This document shows positions 27,141 through 34,173 of a DNA stretch of 64,000 bases, one piece after another. The stretch lies in the NCBI RefSeq assembly GCF_041080675.1, contig NZ_CP163520.1, positions 1,364,001 through 1,428,000 on the forward strand, given 5' to 3'. The DNA comes from Streptomyces sp. cg36. Lineage in GTDB: Bacteria; Actinomycetota; Actinomycetes; Streptomycetales; Streptomycetaceae. The translations under genes and the position numbers were made by a program. Below the pieces are notes generated by a model. It worked only from the letters and a program-made list of their open reading frames with translations, had not been told where the DNA came from and did no database searches. Position 1 is the stretch's first letter. Each line of letters begins with the position of its first letter.

Positions 27141-28283
27141 TTAGCCGAGCAGGGAACGGCCGATGATCTCCTTCATGATCTCGGTGGTCCCGCCGTAGAT
27201 GGTCTGGATGCGTCCGTCGGTGAAGGCACGGGCGACCGGGTACTCCGTCATGTAGCCGTATCCGCCGTGCAGTTGCAGACAGCGGTCGGCGACGCGCTTC
27301 TGCAGCTCGGTGGCCCACCACTTGGCCATCGAGGCGTGCACGGCGTCGAGTTCCCCGTTCGAGTGATCGACGACGCAGCGGTCGACGAACGTGCGGGTGA
27401 CGGCGCACTCGGTGGCCATCTCGGCGATCTCGAAGCGGATGTGCTGCTTGGTCGCGAGCGGGCGGCCGAACGCCTCGCGCTCCTTGACGTACTGGGTGGT
27501 GATCTCCAGGAGGTGTTCGGCGGCGGCGATCCCGGACACGGCGATGGCCATGCGCTCCTGGGCGAGGTTGGTCATCAGGTGCAGGAAGGCGCCGTTCAGC
27601 TCGCCCAGCAGGTTCTCCTTGGGCACGCGCACGTCGTGGAAGAACAGCTCGGCGGTGTCCTGGGCCTTCTGGCCGATCTTGTCGAGGTTGCGGCCCCGCT
27701 CGAAGCCGTCCGCGCCGCGCTCGACGACCAGCAGGGAGAGGCCGTGGGCGCCGCCCTCGGGCGTGGTCTTCGCGACGACGACCACCAGGTCGGCGAGGAT
27801 CCCGTTGGAGATGAACGTCTTGGAGCCGTTCAGCAGCCAGTGGTCGCCCTTGTCCTCGGCGTGGGTGGCGATGCCCTGGAGGTCGGAGCCCGCGCCGGGC
27901 TCGGTCATGGCGATCGCGGTGATCAGCGAGCCGTCGCAGAAGCCGGGCAGCCAGCGCCGCTTCTGCTCCTCGGTGGCGAGGCCGGTCAGATACGGGCCGA
28001 TGATGTCGTTGTGCAGCCCGATGGCCAGGCCCGCCGCGCCCGCCCGGGTGAACTCCTCGGCGAGGACCACGCCGTAGCGGAAGTCGGCGGCGCCGCCGCC
28101 CCCGTACTCCTCGTCGACCGCGAGGCCGAGCAGGCCCTGGCGCCCGGCGGCCAGCCAGACCTCGCGGGAGACGATTCCGTCCTTCTCCCACTGCTCGTAG
28201 TGCGGCGAGACCTCCTTGGCGAGGAAGGTGCGGACCGTCTCGCGGAACGCGTCGTGCTCGGCGGTGAAGATCTGCCGCTTCAA
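27141..28283 (-). CDS. Acyl-CoA dehydrogenase
   Basis: A 380-residue flavoenzyme with the family marks [17 protein letters not shown] (FAD/substrate loop) and [12 protein letters not shown], plus [18 protein letters not shown] and [15 protein letters not shown] at the C-terminus. In these enzymes the catalytic Glu is usually in the YGGTTEI or nearby segment. It oxidises acyl-CoA to trans-2-enoyl-CoA, the first step of beta-oxidation, passing electrons to ETF. The TTG start at 28283 overlaps the TGA of the upstream CoA-transferase gene by four bases, with GAGGAGAACG as ribosome binding site. Chain-length preference cannot be told. Confidence 0.93.
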   Translation of the reverse strand: MKRQIFTAEHDAFRETVRTFLAKEVSPHYEQWEKDGIVSREVWLAAGRQGLLGLAVDEEYGGGGAADFRYGVVLAEEFTRAGAAGLAIGLHNDIIGPYLTGLATEEQKRRWLPGFCDGSLITAIAMTEPGAGSDLQGIATHAEDKGDHWLLNGSKTFISNGILADLVVVVAKTTPEGGAHGLSLLVVERGADGFERGRNLDKIGQKAQDTAELFFHDVRVPKENLLGELNGAFLHLMTNLAQERMAIAVSGIAAAEHLLEITTQYVKEREAFGRPLATKQHIRFEIAEMATECAVTRTFVDRCVVDHSNGELDAVHASMAKWWATELQKRVADRCLQLHGGYGYMTEYPVARAFTDGRIQTIYGGTTEIMKEIIGRSLLG

Positions 28284-29434
28284 CTGTCGTTCTCCTCTAT
28301 GGGCTTGGCGTGCGGCGCCGCGGTGAGCTCCGGGACGCCCCAGTCGCGGGCGACCTCGGCCGTGTCGGCGCCGGGCAGGGCGGGCAGGCGGCGCACCGAG
28401 CCCGGGGTGGCCGAGAAGCGCGGGGCGGGCGCGGGCTGGGTCAGACCGCCGTGCTCCACGAAGGTGGCGCGGGCGGCCAGATGGGGATGGGCGGGGGCCT
28501 CGCGCAGCGAGAGGACCGGCGCCACACAGGCGTCCGACCCCTCGAAGACGGCCGTCCACTCCGCGCGCGTACGGGTGCGGAACCGCTCGGCGATGGCGGT
28601 GCGCAGCTCACCCCAGCGGGCCAGGTCCTTGCGGGCCGGGGCCACCTCCGCCAGGCCGATCAGCCGGACGAACTCGTCGTAGAAGCGCTGTTCCAGCGAG
28701 CCGACCGCCATGTACTGGCCGTCGGCGGTCTCGTAGGTGCCGTAGAAGGGGCAGCCCCCGTCGAGCAGGTTGGCGCCGCGCCGGTCCTGCCAGCCGCCGG
28801 CCGCCAGCATTCCGTGGATCATGGTGGCGAGGTGGGCGGCGCCGTCGACGATCGCCGCGTCCACGACCTGGCCCTCGCCGTGCGTCCGCGCGTGCTGGAG
28901 GGCGGCGAGGACGCCGACGACGAGGTAGAGCGAGCCGCCCGCGTAGTCGCCGACGAGGTTGGCGGGGACCGTGGGGCCCTCGTCGGGGCGGCCGATCATG
29001 CCGAGGGTGCCGGTGACCGCGATGTACGCGATGTCGTGTCCGGCGCGCTGGGCGAGCGGCCCGTCCTGGCCCCAGCCGGTCATCCGTCCGTAGACGAGCC
29101 GGGGGTTGCGGGCCAGGCAGTGCCGCGGCCCGACGCCGAGGCGCTCGGCGACCTCGGGGCGGTAGCCCTCGATCAGGATGTCCGCCCGTTCGACCAGGTC
29201 GAGGACGCGGGCGGGGCCGTCCGGGGCCTTGAGGTCGATCAGTACGGACCTTTTGTTGCGGTTGGTCAGGTCGTGGGCCGGGTCGATGGCGAGTCCGGCG
29301 CCGCCGGGGCGGTCGACGCGGACGACGTCGGCACCGAGGTCGGCCAGGAGCATGGCGGCGAACGGGCCGGGCCCGATGCCCGCCAGCTCGACCACGCGCA
29401 CACCGGTGAGCGGGCCGTTCCCTGTACCTGTCAT
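28280..29434 (-). CDS. CaiB/BaiF family (class III) CoA transferase
   Basis: A 384-residue protein of the CaiB/BaiF family, which includes alpha-methylacyl-CoA racemases and formyl-CoA-type transferases. It starts with GVRVVELAGIGPGPFAAMLLADLGADVVRV. The catalytic Asp is likely the one in ANLVGDYAGGSLYLV, and RAGHDIAYIAVTGTLG fits the racemase branch; racemase versus transferase is not settled by motif alone. It is the first gene of the beta-oxidation operon, so it probably activates or epimerises a branched or unusual acyl substrate before oxidation. The start is ATG at 29434, with GGGGGC upstream and a palindromic operator 24 bases away. Confidence 0.92.
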   Translation of the reverse strand: MTGTGNGPLTGVRVVELAGIGPGPFAAMLLADLGADVVRVDRPGGAGLAIDPAHDLTNRNKRSVLIDLKAPDGPARVLDLVERADILIEGYRPEVAERLGVGPRHCLARNPRLVYGRMTGWGQDGPLAQRAGHDIAYIAVTGTLGMIGRPDEGPTVPANLVGDYAGGSLYLVVGVLAALQHARTHGEGQVVDAAIVDGAAHLATMIHGMLAAGGWQDRRGANLLDGGCPFYGTYETADGQYMAVGSLEQRFYDEFVRLIGLAEVAPARKDLARWGELRTAIAERFRTRTRAEWTAVFEGSDACVAPVLSLREAPAHPHLAARATFVEHGGLTQPAPAPRFSATPGSVRRLPALPGADTAEVARDWGVPELTAAPHAKPIEENDS

Positions 29435-29457
29435 CAAGCCCCCAGCACTGTGACACA

Positions 29458-29474
29458 ACTGATGTAACATCAGT
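29458..29474 (-). promoter_or_regulatory. Operator palindrome upstream of the beta-oxidation operon
   Basis: ACTGATG-TAA-CATCAGT is a perfect 17-bp palindrome (7-bp arms) 24 bases before the operon start. It is AT-richer than its surroundings and of the size bound by TetR-family fatty-acid regulators. No such regulator is encoded nearby. Confidence 0.55.
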
Positions 29475-29631
29475 GATGCTAAGAACACGTTCCACTCCGC
29501 ACAAGCCCTTGGCGCGAGCAAGCGCTTGGTTTTTGCCCGGCCCTTGATCACCCGTGGCCGCATGTCCCACGCTAGCCTCAGCCACCGGCGACGGCGCGCG
29601 ACGGCGGCCGGATCTGATGCGGAGGGACATG

Positions 29632-30837
29632 GTGGAGCGGTCGGCGAAGGAGTCGACGGCGCGCGAGACGCGGCCGTACGACATCGTGCTGTTCGGGGCG
29701 ACGGGATTCGTGGGCACGCTCACCGCGGAGTACCTGGCCGCGCACGTGCCCGAGGGGTGCCGCTGGGCACTGGCCGGGCGCTCCGAGACCAAGCTGAAGC
29801 GGCTGCGCGACCGGCTCGCCCGGGCCGCGCCCGGCGGCGCCGAACCGGCGCTGGTCGTCGCCGACTCCACCGACCCGGACTCGCTGCGCGCGCTCGCCGC
29901 GTCCACCCGCGTGGTGGCCACGACCGTCGGCCCCTACGTCTGGTACGGCGAGGCGCTGGTCGCCGCCTGCGCCGAGGCCGGGACCGACTACCTGGACCTG
30001 ACCGGCGAGCCGGAGTTCGTGGACGACATGTACGTCCGCCACGACGCCCGCGCCCGCGAGACCGGGGCGCGTCTGGTGCACGCGTGCGGCTTCGACTCGG
30101 TGCCCAGCGACCTCGGCGCGTACTTCACGGTCCAGCAGCTCCCCGAGGGCGTACCGCTGCGGGTCGACGGGTTCCTGCGCACCTCCGCCACCTTCTCCGG
30201 CGGCACCCTGGCCTCGGCGCTCACCGCGATGGGCCGCGGCCCGCAGCTGCTGCGGGCCGCCCGCGAGCGGCGGCTGCACGAGCCCCGGCTGGTGGGCCGG
30301 CGGGCCCGGGCGCCGCTGGGCGCCCCGCACTTCAGCCGCGAGACCGGCGCCTGGGCGCTCCCGCTGCCGGTCCTCGACCCGGTGGTGGTGGCCCGCTCGG
30401 CCACCGCGAACGCCCGCTACGGCCCCGACTTCCGCTACCGCCACTTCGCCGCCGTCCGCCGGCTCCCGATGGCGCTGGGCGCGGTGGCCGGCGCGGGCCT
30501 CGCCTTCGGCGCGGCCCAGCTGCCGCCCGTACGGAACTGGGTGATCGGCCGCTACGAGCCGGGGAACGGGCCCGACGAGGAGCGGCGCGCCCGCAGCTGG
30601 TTCTCGCTGCGCTTCGTGGGCGAGGGCGGTGGCCGCCGGGTCTTCACCGAGGTCTCCGGCGGCGACCCGGGGTACGGCGAGACGGCCAAGATCCTGGCCG
30701 AGGGCGCCCTCAGCCTCGCCTTCGACGAACTCCCGCGGCTGGCGGGCCAGTTGACGACGGTGACGGCGATGGGCGATGCCCTGCTGCCCCGGCTGCGGGC
30801 GGCGGGCCTGCGCTTCCGGGTGGCCGACGCCCGCTGA
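29632..30837 (+). CDS. Saccharopine-dehydrogenase-like / trans-acting enoyl-reductase family protein
   Basis: A 401-residue NAD(P)-binding protein. The Rossmann motif IVLFGATGFVGTLTAEYLA is near the N-terminus. ATTVGPYVWYGEALVAACAEAGTDYLDLTGE and HACGFDSVPSDLGAY are characteristic of the family that includes mycobacterial trans-acting enoyl reductases of complex lipid synthesis. The C-terminal part has a hydrophobic stretch (LPMALGAVAGAGLAFGAAQL) that may contact lipid. I chose GTG at 29632 because GGAGGG at 29621-29626 gives a normal five-base spacing; the ATG at 29629 is the close alternative. It is transcribed away from the beta-oxidation operon, so a lipid-related role is plausible but inferred. 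Confidence 0.85.
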   Translation: MERSAKESTARETRPYDIVLFGATGFVGTLTAEYLAAHVPEGCRWALAGRSETKLKRLRDRLARAAPGGAEPALVVADSTDPDSLRALAASTRVVATTVGPYVWYGEALVAACAEAGTDYLDLTGEPEFVDDMYVRHDARARETGARLVHACGFDSVPSDLGAYFTVQQLPEGVPLRVDGFLRTSATFSGGTLASALTAMGRGPQLLRAARERRLHEPRLVGRRARAPLGAPHFSRETGAWALPLPVLDPVVVARSATANARYGPDFRYRHFAAVRRLPMALGAVAGAGLAFGAAQLPPVRNWVIGRYEPGNGPDEERRARSWFSLRFVGEGGGRRVFTEVSGGDPGYGETAKILAEGALSLAFDELPRLAGQLTTVTAMGDALLPRLRAAGLRFRVADAR

Positions 30838-30908
30838 GCGCGAGGGCCGGTCCGCCGGTTCCCGCCGGATCGGGGGCGCTCGCCCAGCGCGCGGCCCGGA
30901 CGCCCCAC

Positions 30909-30933
30909 TTCGGCGGTGCCGCCGCGCGCCGAA
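30909..30933. terminator. Possible bidirectional terminator
   Basis: TTCGGCG (30909-30915) pairs with CGCCGAA (30927-30933) across an 11-base loop in the gap between two convergent genes. Confidence 0.4.
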
Positions 30934-30948
30934 CGGGCGGGCCGGCCT

Positions 30949-31647
30949 CTAGGGCCGCAGCGCCGTGCGCAGGGCCTCGCGGCACAGTGCGTCCGCGCGG
31001 CGGGTCGTCTCGGGGAGGCGGTAGCGCGGGGTGAGCGCCAGCGTGTGCGCGCACGCCCCGGCCAGGTCCACGCGGTGGCCGACCGAGACGAACACCGGCT
31101 TCACGGCGGGCTGGGTGCGCACGGCCCGGCCCACCTCCAGACCGTCGGCGTCCAGCAGCGCGGAGCTCTCGCCGCGCCCGGCGCCCGGCTGCTCGTAGGT
31201 GAAGGTGAACGGGTTCTTGGCGACGCCGATCACCGGCAGGCCGGTCAGCACGCCCAGATGCGCGGCGAGGCCGAAGCGGCGCGGGTGGGCCAGCCCGTAC
31301 CCGTCGCAGACCACCAGTCCGGGGCCCGCGGTCAGGGCGCCGAGCGCGGCCAGGACCGTCGGGATCTCGCGGAAGGCGAGCAGCCCCGGTACGTAGGGGA
31401 AGGCGACCCGGCCCACGGCGGTGGACTCCTCCACCACCTCCAGCGTCGCCGCGTCCAGGACGACGGCCGCCGCCGCGACGACGTCCCGCTCGTCGTCGTA
31501 GGCCACGTCCACGCCGGTGACCAGTCCGGTGCCGGGCGGCGGGCCGGGCTCGTCCAGCACGACCCGGCCGCGCAGCGCGTCCTGCACCGCCAGCGCCCCC
31601 GCCTCGTCGACGGGCCAGTCCTCGGGGATCTCCGTGAGCGTCGCCAT
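30949..31647 (-). CDS. nfi: Endonuclease V (deoxyinosine 3' endonuclease)
   Basis: A 232-residue protein matching endonuclease V (Nfi) in length and motifs. The first catalytic Asp is in TGVDVAYDDE, the wedge and core segments include FPYVPGLLAFREIPTVLAAL, VVCDGYGLAHPRRFGLAAHLG supplies another metal-binding Asp and the His, and KPVFVSVGHRVDL follows near the C-terminus. The enzyme nicks DNA next to hypoxanthine (deaminated adenine) to start repair. The ATG at 31647 is chosen over an earlier in-frame start at 31680 because homologues begin close to it. It is divergent from the YciI-family gene. Confidence 0.93.
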   Translation of the reverse strand: MATLTEIPEDWPVDEAGALAVQDALRGRVVLDEPGPPPGTGLVTGVDVAYDDERDVVAAAAVVLDAATLEVVEESTAVGRVAFPYVPGLLAFREIPTVLAALGALTAGPGLVVCDGYGLAHPRRFGLAAHLGVLTGLPVIGVAKNPFTFTYEQPGAGRGESSALLDADGLEVGRAVRTQPAVKPVFVSVGHRVDLAGACAHTLALTPRYRLPETTRRADALCREALRTALRP

Positions 31648-31715
31648 GATCCCCACCCTAGGGCGTCGGCAGGGGCGCACAACGGGCGGTGCGGGGGCGG
31701 CGTAGGGTGGCGATC

Positions 31716-32018
31716 ATGTTCATACTGGACCTGACCTACACCGCCCCCCTCGACCGCGTGGACGCCCTGCTGGCCGAGCACGTCGAGTGGCTGGGCGGGC
31801 AGTACGCGGCGGGCGTCTTCCTCGCCTCGGGCCGCAAGGAGCCGCGCGAGGGCGGGGTCATCCTCGCCGCCGGGGAAGACCGCGCGGCGATCGAGAAGAT
31901 CGTGGCGAGCGACCCCTTCAGCGTCAACGGCGTCTGCGCGTACCGGATCACCCAGTTCTTCGCCACCAGGACCGCGCCCGGACTGGAGGCGTTCCGCGAG
32001 GAACTGCCCGCCCAGTAG
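31716..32018 (+). CDS. YciI-family protein
   Basis: A 100-residue protein of the YciI family (ferredoxin-like fold). It starts with MFILDLTYTAPLDRVDALLAEHVEWL and has FLASGRKEPREGGVILA and SDPFSVNGVCAYRITQF, matching family spacing with the usual His (EHVEW) and Asp (SDPF) that form the putative active site. Biochemical roles differ between members; some act on halogenated or small aromatic compounds, but none can be assigned here. The start at 31716 is preferred over an in-frame upstream start because it gives the standard N-terminal strand. Confidence 0.88.
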   Translation: MFILDLTYTAPLDRVDALLAEHVEWLGGQYAAGVFLASGRKEPREGGVILAAGEDRAAIEKIVASDPFSVNGVCAYRITQFFATRTAPGLEAFREELPAQ

Positions 32019-32063
32019 CCCCCGGGCGGCCGTTCCCGGCTGTCCGGGCGCGGACCGGCGCAG

Positions 32064-33161
32064 TCAGTCGGCCAGCCTGGCGACCCGCCCCTTCTCCCCG
32101 GCCGCCCAGCAGCCCCGGTCGGGCGCGCAGTCGACGGTGTCGTACGAGCCGGTGTCCACGGTCCGCCAGCTCCGGCCGCCGTCGGTGGTGAGGTCCGTGC
32201 CGGTCGGGCCGACGGCGAGGGCGGACGCGCGGGTGTGCGGCAGCCAGGCGACGCCCGAGCGGTAGGCGGCGACCGGCGCGGACGCGGGCCGCCAGGTGCG
32301 GCCTCCGTCGCGGGTGACCGCGGCGGCCCGCGGCGAGGGCTCCCCGGCCCGGTAGTCGCCGCCGACGGCGAGTCCGTGCGTACGGTCGCGGAAGGCGAGC
32401 CCGAAGACCCCGCGCGCCGGGTCCCCGGCGGGGATCACCGCCGGGGCCGCGGTCCAGGTCAGCCCCCGGTCGCCGGAGTGCAGGACGCGCGCGGTGGCGC
32501 CGCCGCCGGTGGCCAGCCACACATCGCGCGGCCCGGAGCTCACCAGGCACTGGCCGCTGGCCGCGAACCCGGCCTCGCCCGGCTGCGCCGCGGGCATCCC
32601 GGCGTCCGGCAGCACCTTCCAGGACCGGCCGCCGTCGGCCGTGGACAGGATGCGGTACTTGCCGTCGACCGGGTCGCTCACGGCGAGCCCGTGCCGGTGG
32701 TCGAAGAAGGTCAGGCAGTCGTAGAAGGCCCTCGGGTCGGTGTTGCGGAACGACTCCTTCCAGCTCGCCCCGCCGTCGTCGGTCCGGTAGACGCGGGACG
32801 CCTCGCCCTCACCGATGGCCAGCACCACGGCCCGCCGGGCGTCGAACGCCTCCACGTCGCGGAACTCCAGTCCGCCCGCGCCCGGGGGCGACACATCGCG
32901 CCAGCTGCGCCCGCCGTCGGAGGTGCGCAGCACCGTGCCCTTCGAGCCGGCCACCCAGGCGGTGTTCCGGCTGACCGCCGCGAGCCCCCGGAACCGGGCG
33001 TCGGTGCCGGTGGGCACCGGCCGCCAGCGCGGCGCGGCACCGCCGTCCCCGTGGCCGTCCCCGTGCCCGTACGCCTGGGCGGGTGCGGTCAGCGCCGCAG
33101 CCAGGGCGATCCCGCCCAGCCCCACCGACAGCATTCGTCTCGTCTTCCCCATGGACCTCAT
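32064..33161 (-). CDS. Secreted BNR/YCF48-type beta-propeller protein
   Basis: A 365-residue exported protein. The signal peptide (MLSVGLGGIALAAALTAPAQA) is followed by a His/Gly/Asp-rich linker (YGHGDGHGDGG) and then about six propeller blades. The blades contain repeated Asp-box-like motifs such as RTSDGGRSWRD, RTDDGGASWKE, STADGGRSWKV, HSGDRGLTWTA, TRDGGRTWRP and TTDGGRSWRT, roughly every 45 residues. This is the sialidase/YCF48-like fold; Streptomyces homologues are labelled oxidoreductase or glycosyl hydrolase without direct proof. The catalytic residues of sialidases are not evident. Two starts are possible: ATG at 33161, or ATG three codons later at 33152. Confidence 0.85.
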   Translation of the reverse strand: MRSMGKTRRMLSVGLGGIALAAALTAPAQAYGHGDGHGDGGAAPRWRPVPTGTDARFRGLAAVSRNTAWVAGSKGTVLRTSDGGRSWRDVSPPGAGGLEFRDVEAFDARRAVVLAIGEGEASRVYRTDDGGASWKESFRNTDPRAFYDCLTFFDHRHGLAVSDPVDGKYRILSTADGGRSWKVLPDAGMPAAQPGEAGFAASGQCLVSSGPRDVWLATGGGATARVLHSGDRGLTWTAAPAVIPAGDPARGVFGLAFRDRTHGLAVGGDYRAGEPSPRAAAVTRDGGRTWRPASAPVAAYRSGVAWLPHTRASALAVGPTGTDLTTDGGRSWRTVDTGSYDTVDCAPDRGCWAAGEKGRVARLAD

Positions 33162-33417
33162 GGCGCTGGAAGCTAGCCCACGCCCCGGGGGCCGTCCAGA
33201 GGGCGAAATTCGACCGTATCGCCATCAATCCGGAGCCGTTAAGCACCGCGTCCGGCGAAGCGGTGACGCACCGGTAAGTGACGCACACGTAGCGATCAGG
33301 TGACACAGCTCACCCCGCGCCCATGTGCACGCAACCGTGTTTTCTGCCGTCTTCGTGAACAGCAGGGAAGAAGCAGCAGTACGAAGTACCCGGTCGTGAG
33401 GTTAGGGGAGCAGGGCG

Positions 33418-33834
33418 TTGTCCACTGTCATCGAGCAAGCCGTCGAAGCCCGCCTGATCGCGTCCGACCCGCGGGTCCAGATCGTCCCCGCGACGCTGAC
33501 CTACGACCGCGAGGATCCGTACGCGGTGCGGATGGTCTTCCCCGCGCCCGCCACCCTGGAGGGGGTGGAGGTGTGCTGGGCGTTCGCGCGCGAGCTGCTG
33601 GAGACGGGCCTGGAGACCTCGGCCGGGATGGGTGACGTGCGGGTGCGGCCGTACGGCTTCGACCGCACGGTGCTGGAGTTCCACGCCGCCGAGGGCACCG
33701 CGATGGTCCACATCCGCACCTCCGAGCTGCGCCGCTTCCTCAAGCGCACCCAGCTCCTGGTGCCCCCCGGCCAGGAGCACCACCACCTCGACCTGGACGG
33801 CGACCTCACCGCGCTGCTGCGCGACGCCTGCTGA
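33418..33834 (+). CDS. ssgD: SsgA-like sporulation/cell-division protein (SsgD type)
   Basis: A 138-residue SsgA-like protein (SALP). The family is confined to sporulating actinomycetes and steers septation, peptidoglycan maintenance and spore separation. The hallmark segments are TLTYDREDPYAVRMVF, CWAFARELLETGLE, GDVRVRPYG and the C-terminal RFLKRTQLLVPPGQEHHHLDL. The sequence differs from SsgB and best fits the SsgD subgroup from memory; that label is tentative. The start is TTG at 33418 with AGGGGAGCAGGG upstream. The 256-bp upstream gap carries two GTGACGCAC direct repeats near 33260-33280 that might be regulatory. The gene is followed by a small GC hairpin. Confidence 0.88.
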   Translation: MSTVIEQAVEARLIASDPRVQIVPATLTYDREDPYAVRMVFPAPATLEGVEVCWAFARELLETGLETSAGMGDVRVRPYGFDRTVLEFHAAEGTAMVHIRTSELRRFLKRTQLLVPPGQEHHHLDLDGDLTALLRDAC

Positions 33835-33840
33835 GCGGCG

Positions 33841-33856
33841 CCCGCCGTCCGGCGGG
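33841..33856 (+). terminator. Possible terminator after ssgD
   Basis: CCCGCCG (33841-33847) pairs with CGGCGGG (33850-33856) with a very short loop, just after the ssgD stop and upstream of the ABC-F promoter. Confidence 0.4.
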
Positions 33857-33930
33857 GCTCCGGACCGTCCACGCCGCCGCCCCGCACCCTCTCCCCGTGC
33901 GCCGGGCGGTGGCCGCCGAGCCGGTCCGTG

Positions 33931-33969
33931 TTAATTCGATTGCGGCGCCGACCGGCCCGGACGTACCTT
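33931..33969 (+). promoter_or_regulatory. Predicted WblC/WhiB7-type promoter of the resistance ABC-F gene
   Basis: TTGCGG (33940-33945) and TACCTT (33964-33969) are spaced by 18 bp. An AT-rich tract TTAATTCGA (33931-33939) abuts the -35 box. In actinobacteria, WhiB7/WblC-dependent promoters have an AT-rich element right next to the -35, and ABC-F resistance genes are known members of that regulon. Transcription would start near 33976, giving a ~200-base leader. Confidence 0.55.
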
Positions 33970-34005
33970 CTTCTCGGCCCTGTTGTCGTTGATCGGAGTA
34001 GGACG

Positions 34006-34017
34006 TTGCTCTTCTGA
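34006..34017 (+). CDS. Putative three-codon leader peptide (M-L-F-stop)
   Basis: TTG CTC TTC TGA is preceded by GGAG at 33995-33998 (seven-base spacing), so a ribosome could start here and read only three codons. It lies about 30 bases into the predicted leader of the ABC-F gene. A ribosome held on it would cover the 34023-34033 arm of the long-range helix. Too short for any homology argument; the evidence is its ribosome binding site and position. Confidence 0.4.
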   Translation: MLF

Positions 34018-34022
34018 GGCAT

Positions 34023-34168
34023 CTGAGACACCGATACGCGCCCTCCCTTCCGTGTGGCGCACGGTGTGACCTGCCTCCGAGCCGTCCCCCCGCGACCAGG
34101 GCCTTCTTCATGCCCTGACACCGGTGTCTCAGTTCCCGTTGCCCCTGAACTTCCTCGCAACCGGGAGA
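34023..34168 (+). promoter_or_regulatory. Attenuator-like leader structures of the ABC-F gene
   Basis: CTGAGACACCG (34023-34033) is exactly complementary to CGGTGTCTCAG (34122-34132), an 11-bp long-range helix. The right arm is also half of a perfect local palindrome GACACCGGTGTC (34117-34128), so two mutually exclusive folds exist. Immediately after, TCCCGTTGC (34134-34142) pairs with GCAA-C-CGGGA (34157-34166), burying the ribosome binding site GGGAG (34163-34167). This is the layout of ribosome-mediated attenuation. Confidence 0.55.
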
Positions 34169-34173
34169 CATCC

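Noticed and set aside
34054..34173. N-terminal extension of the ABC-F gene from an in-frame GTG
   Set aside because: It would translate the structured leader. The ATG at 34174 has a proper ribosome binding site and matches the family N-terminus.
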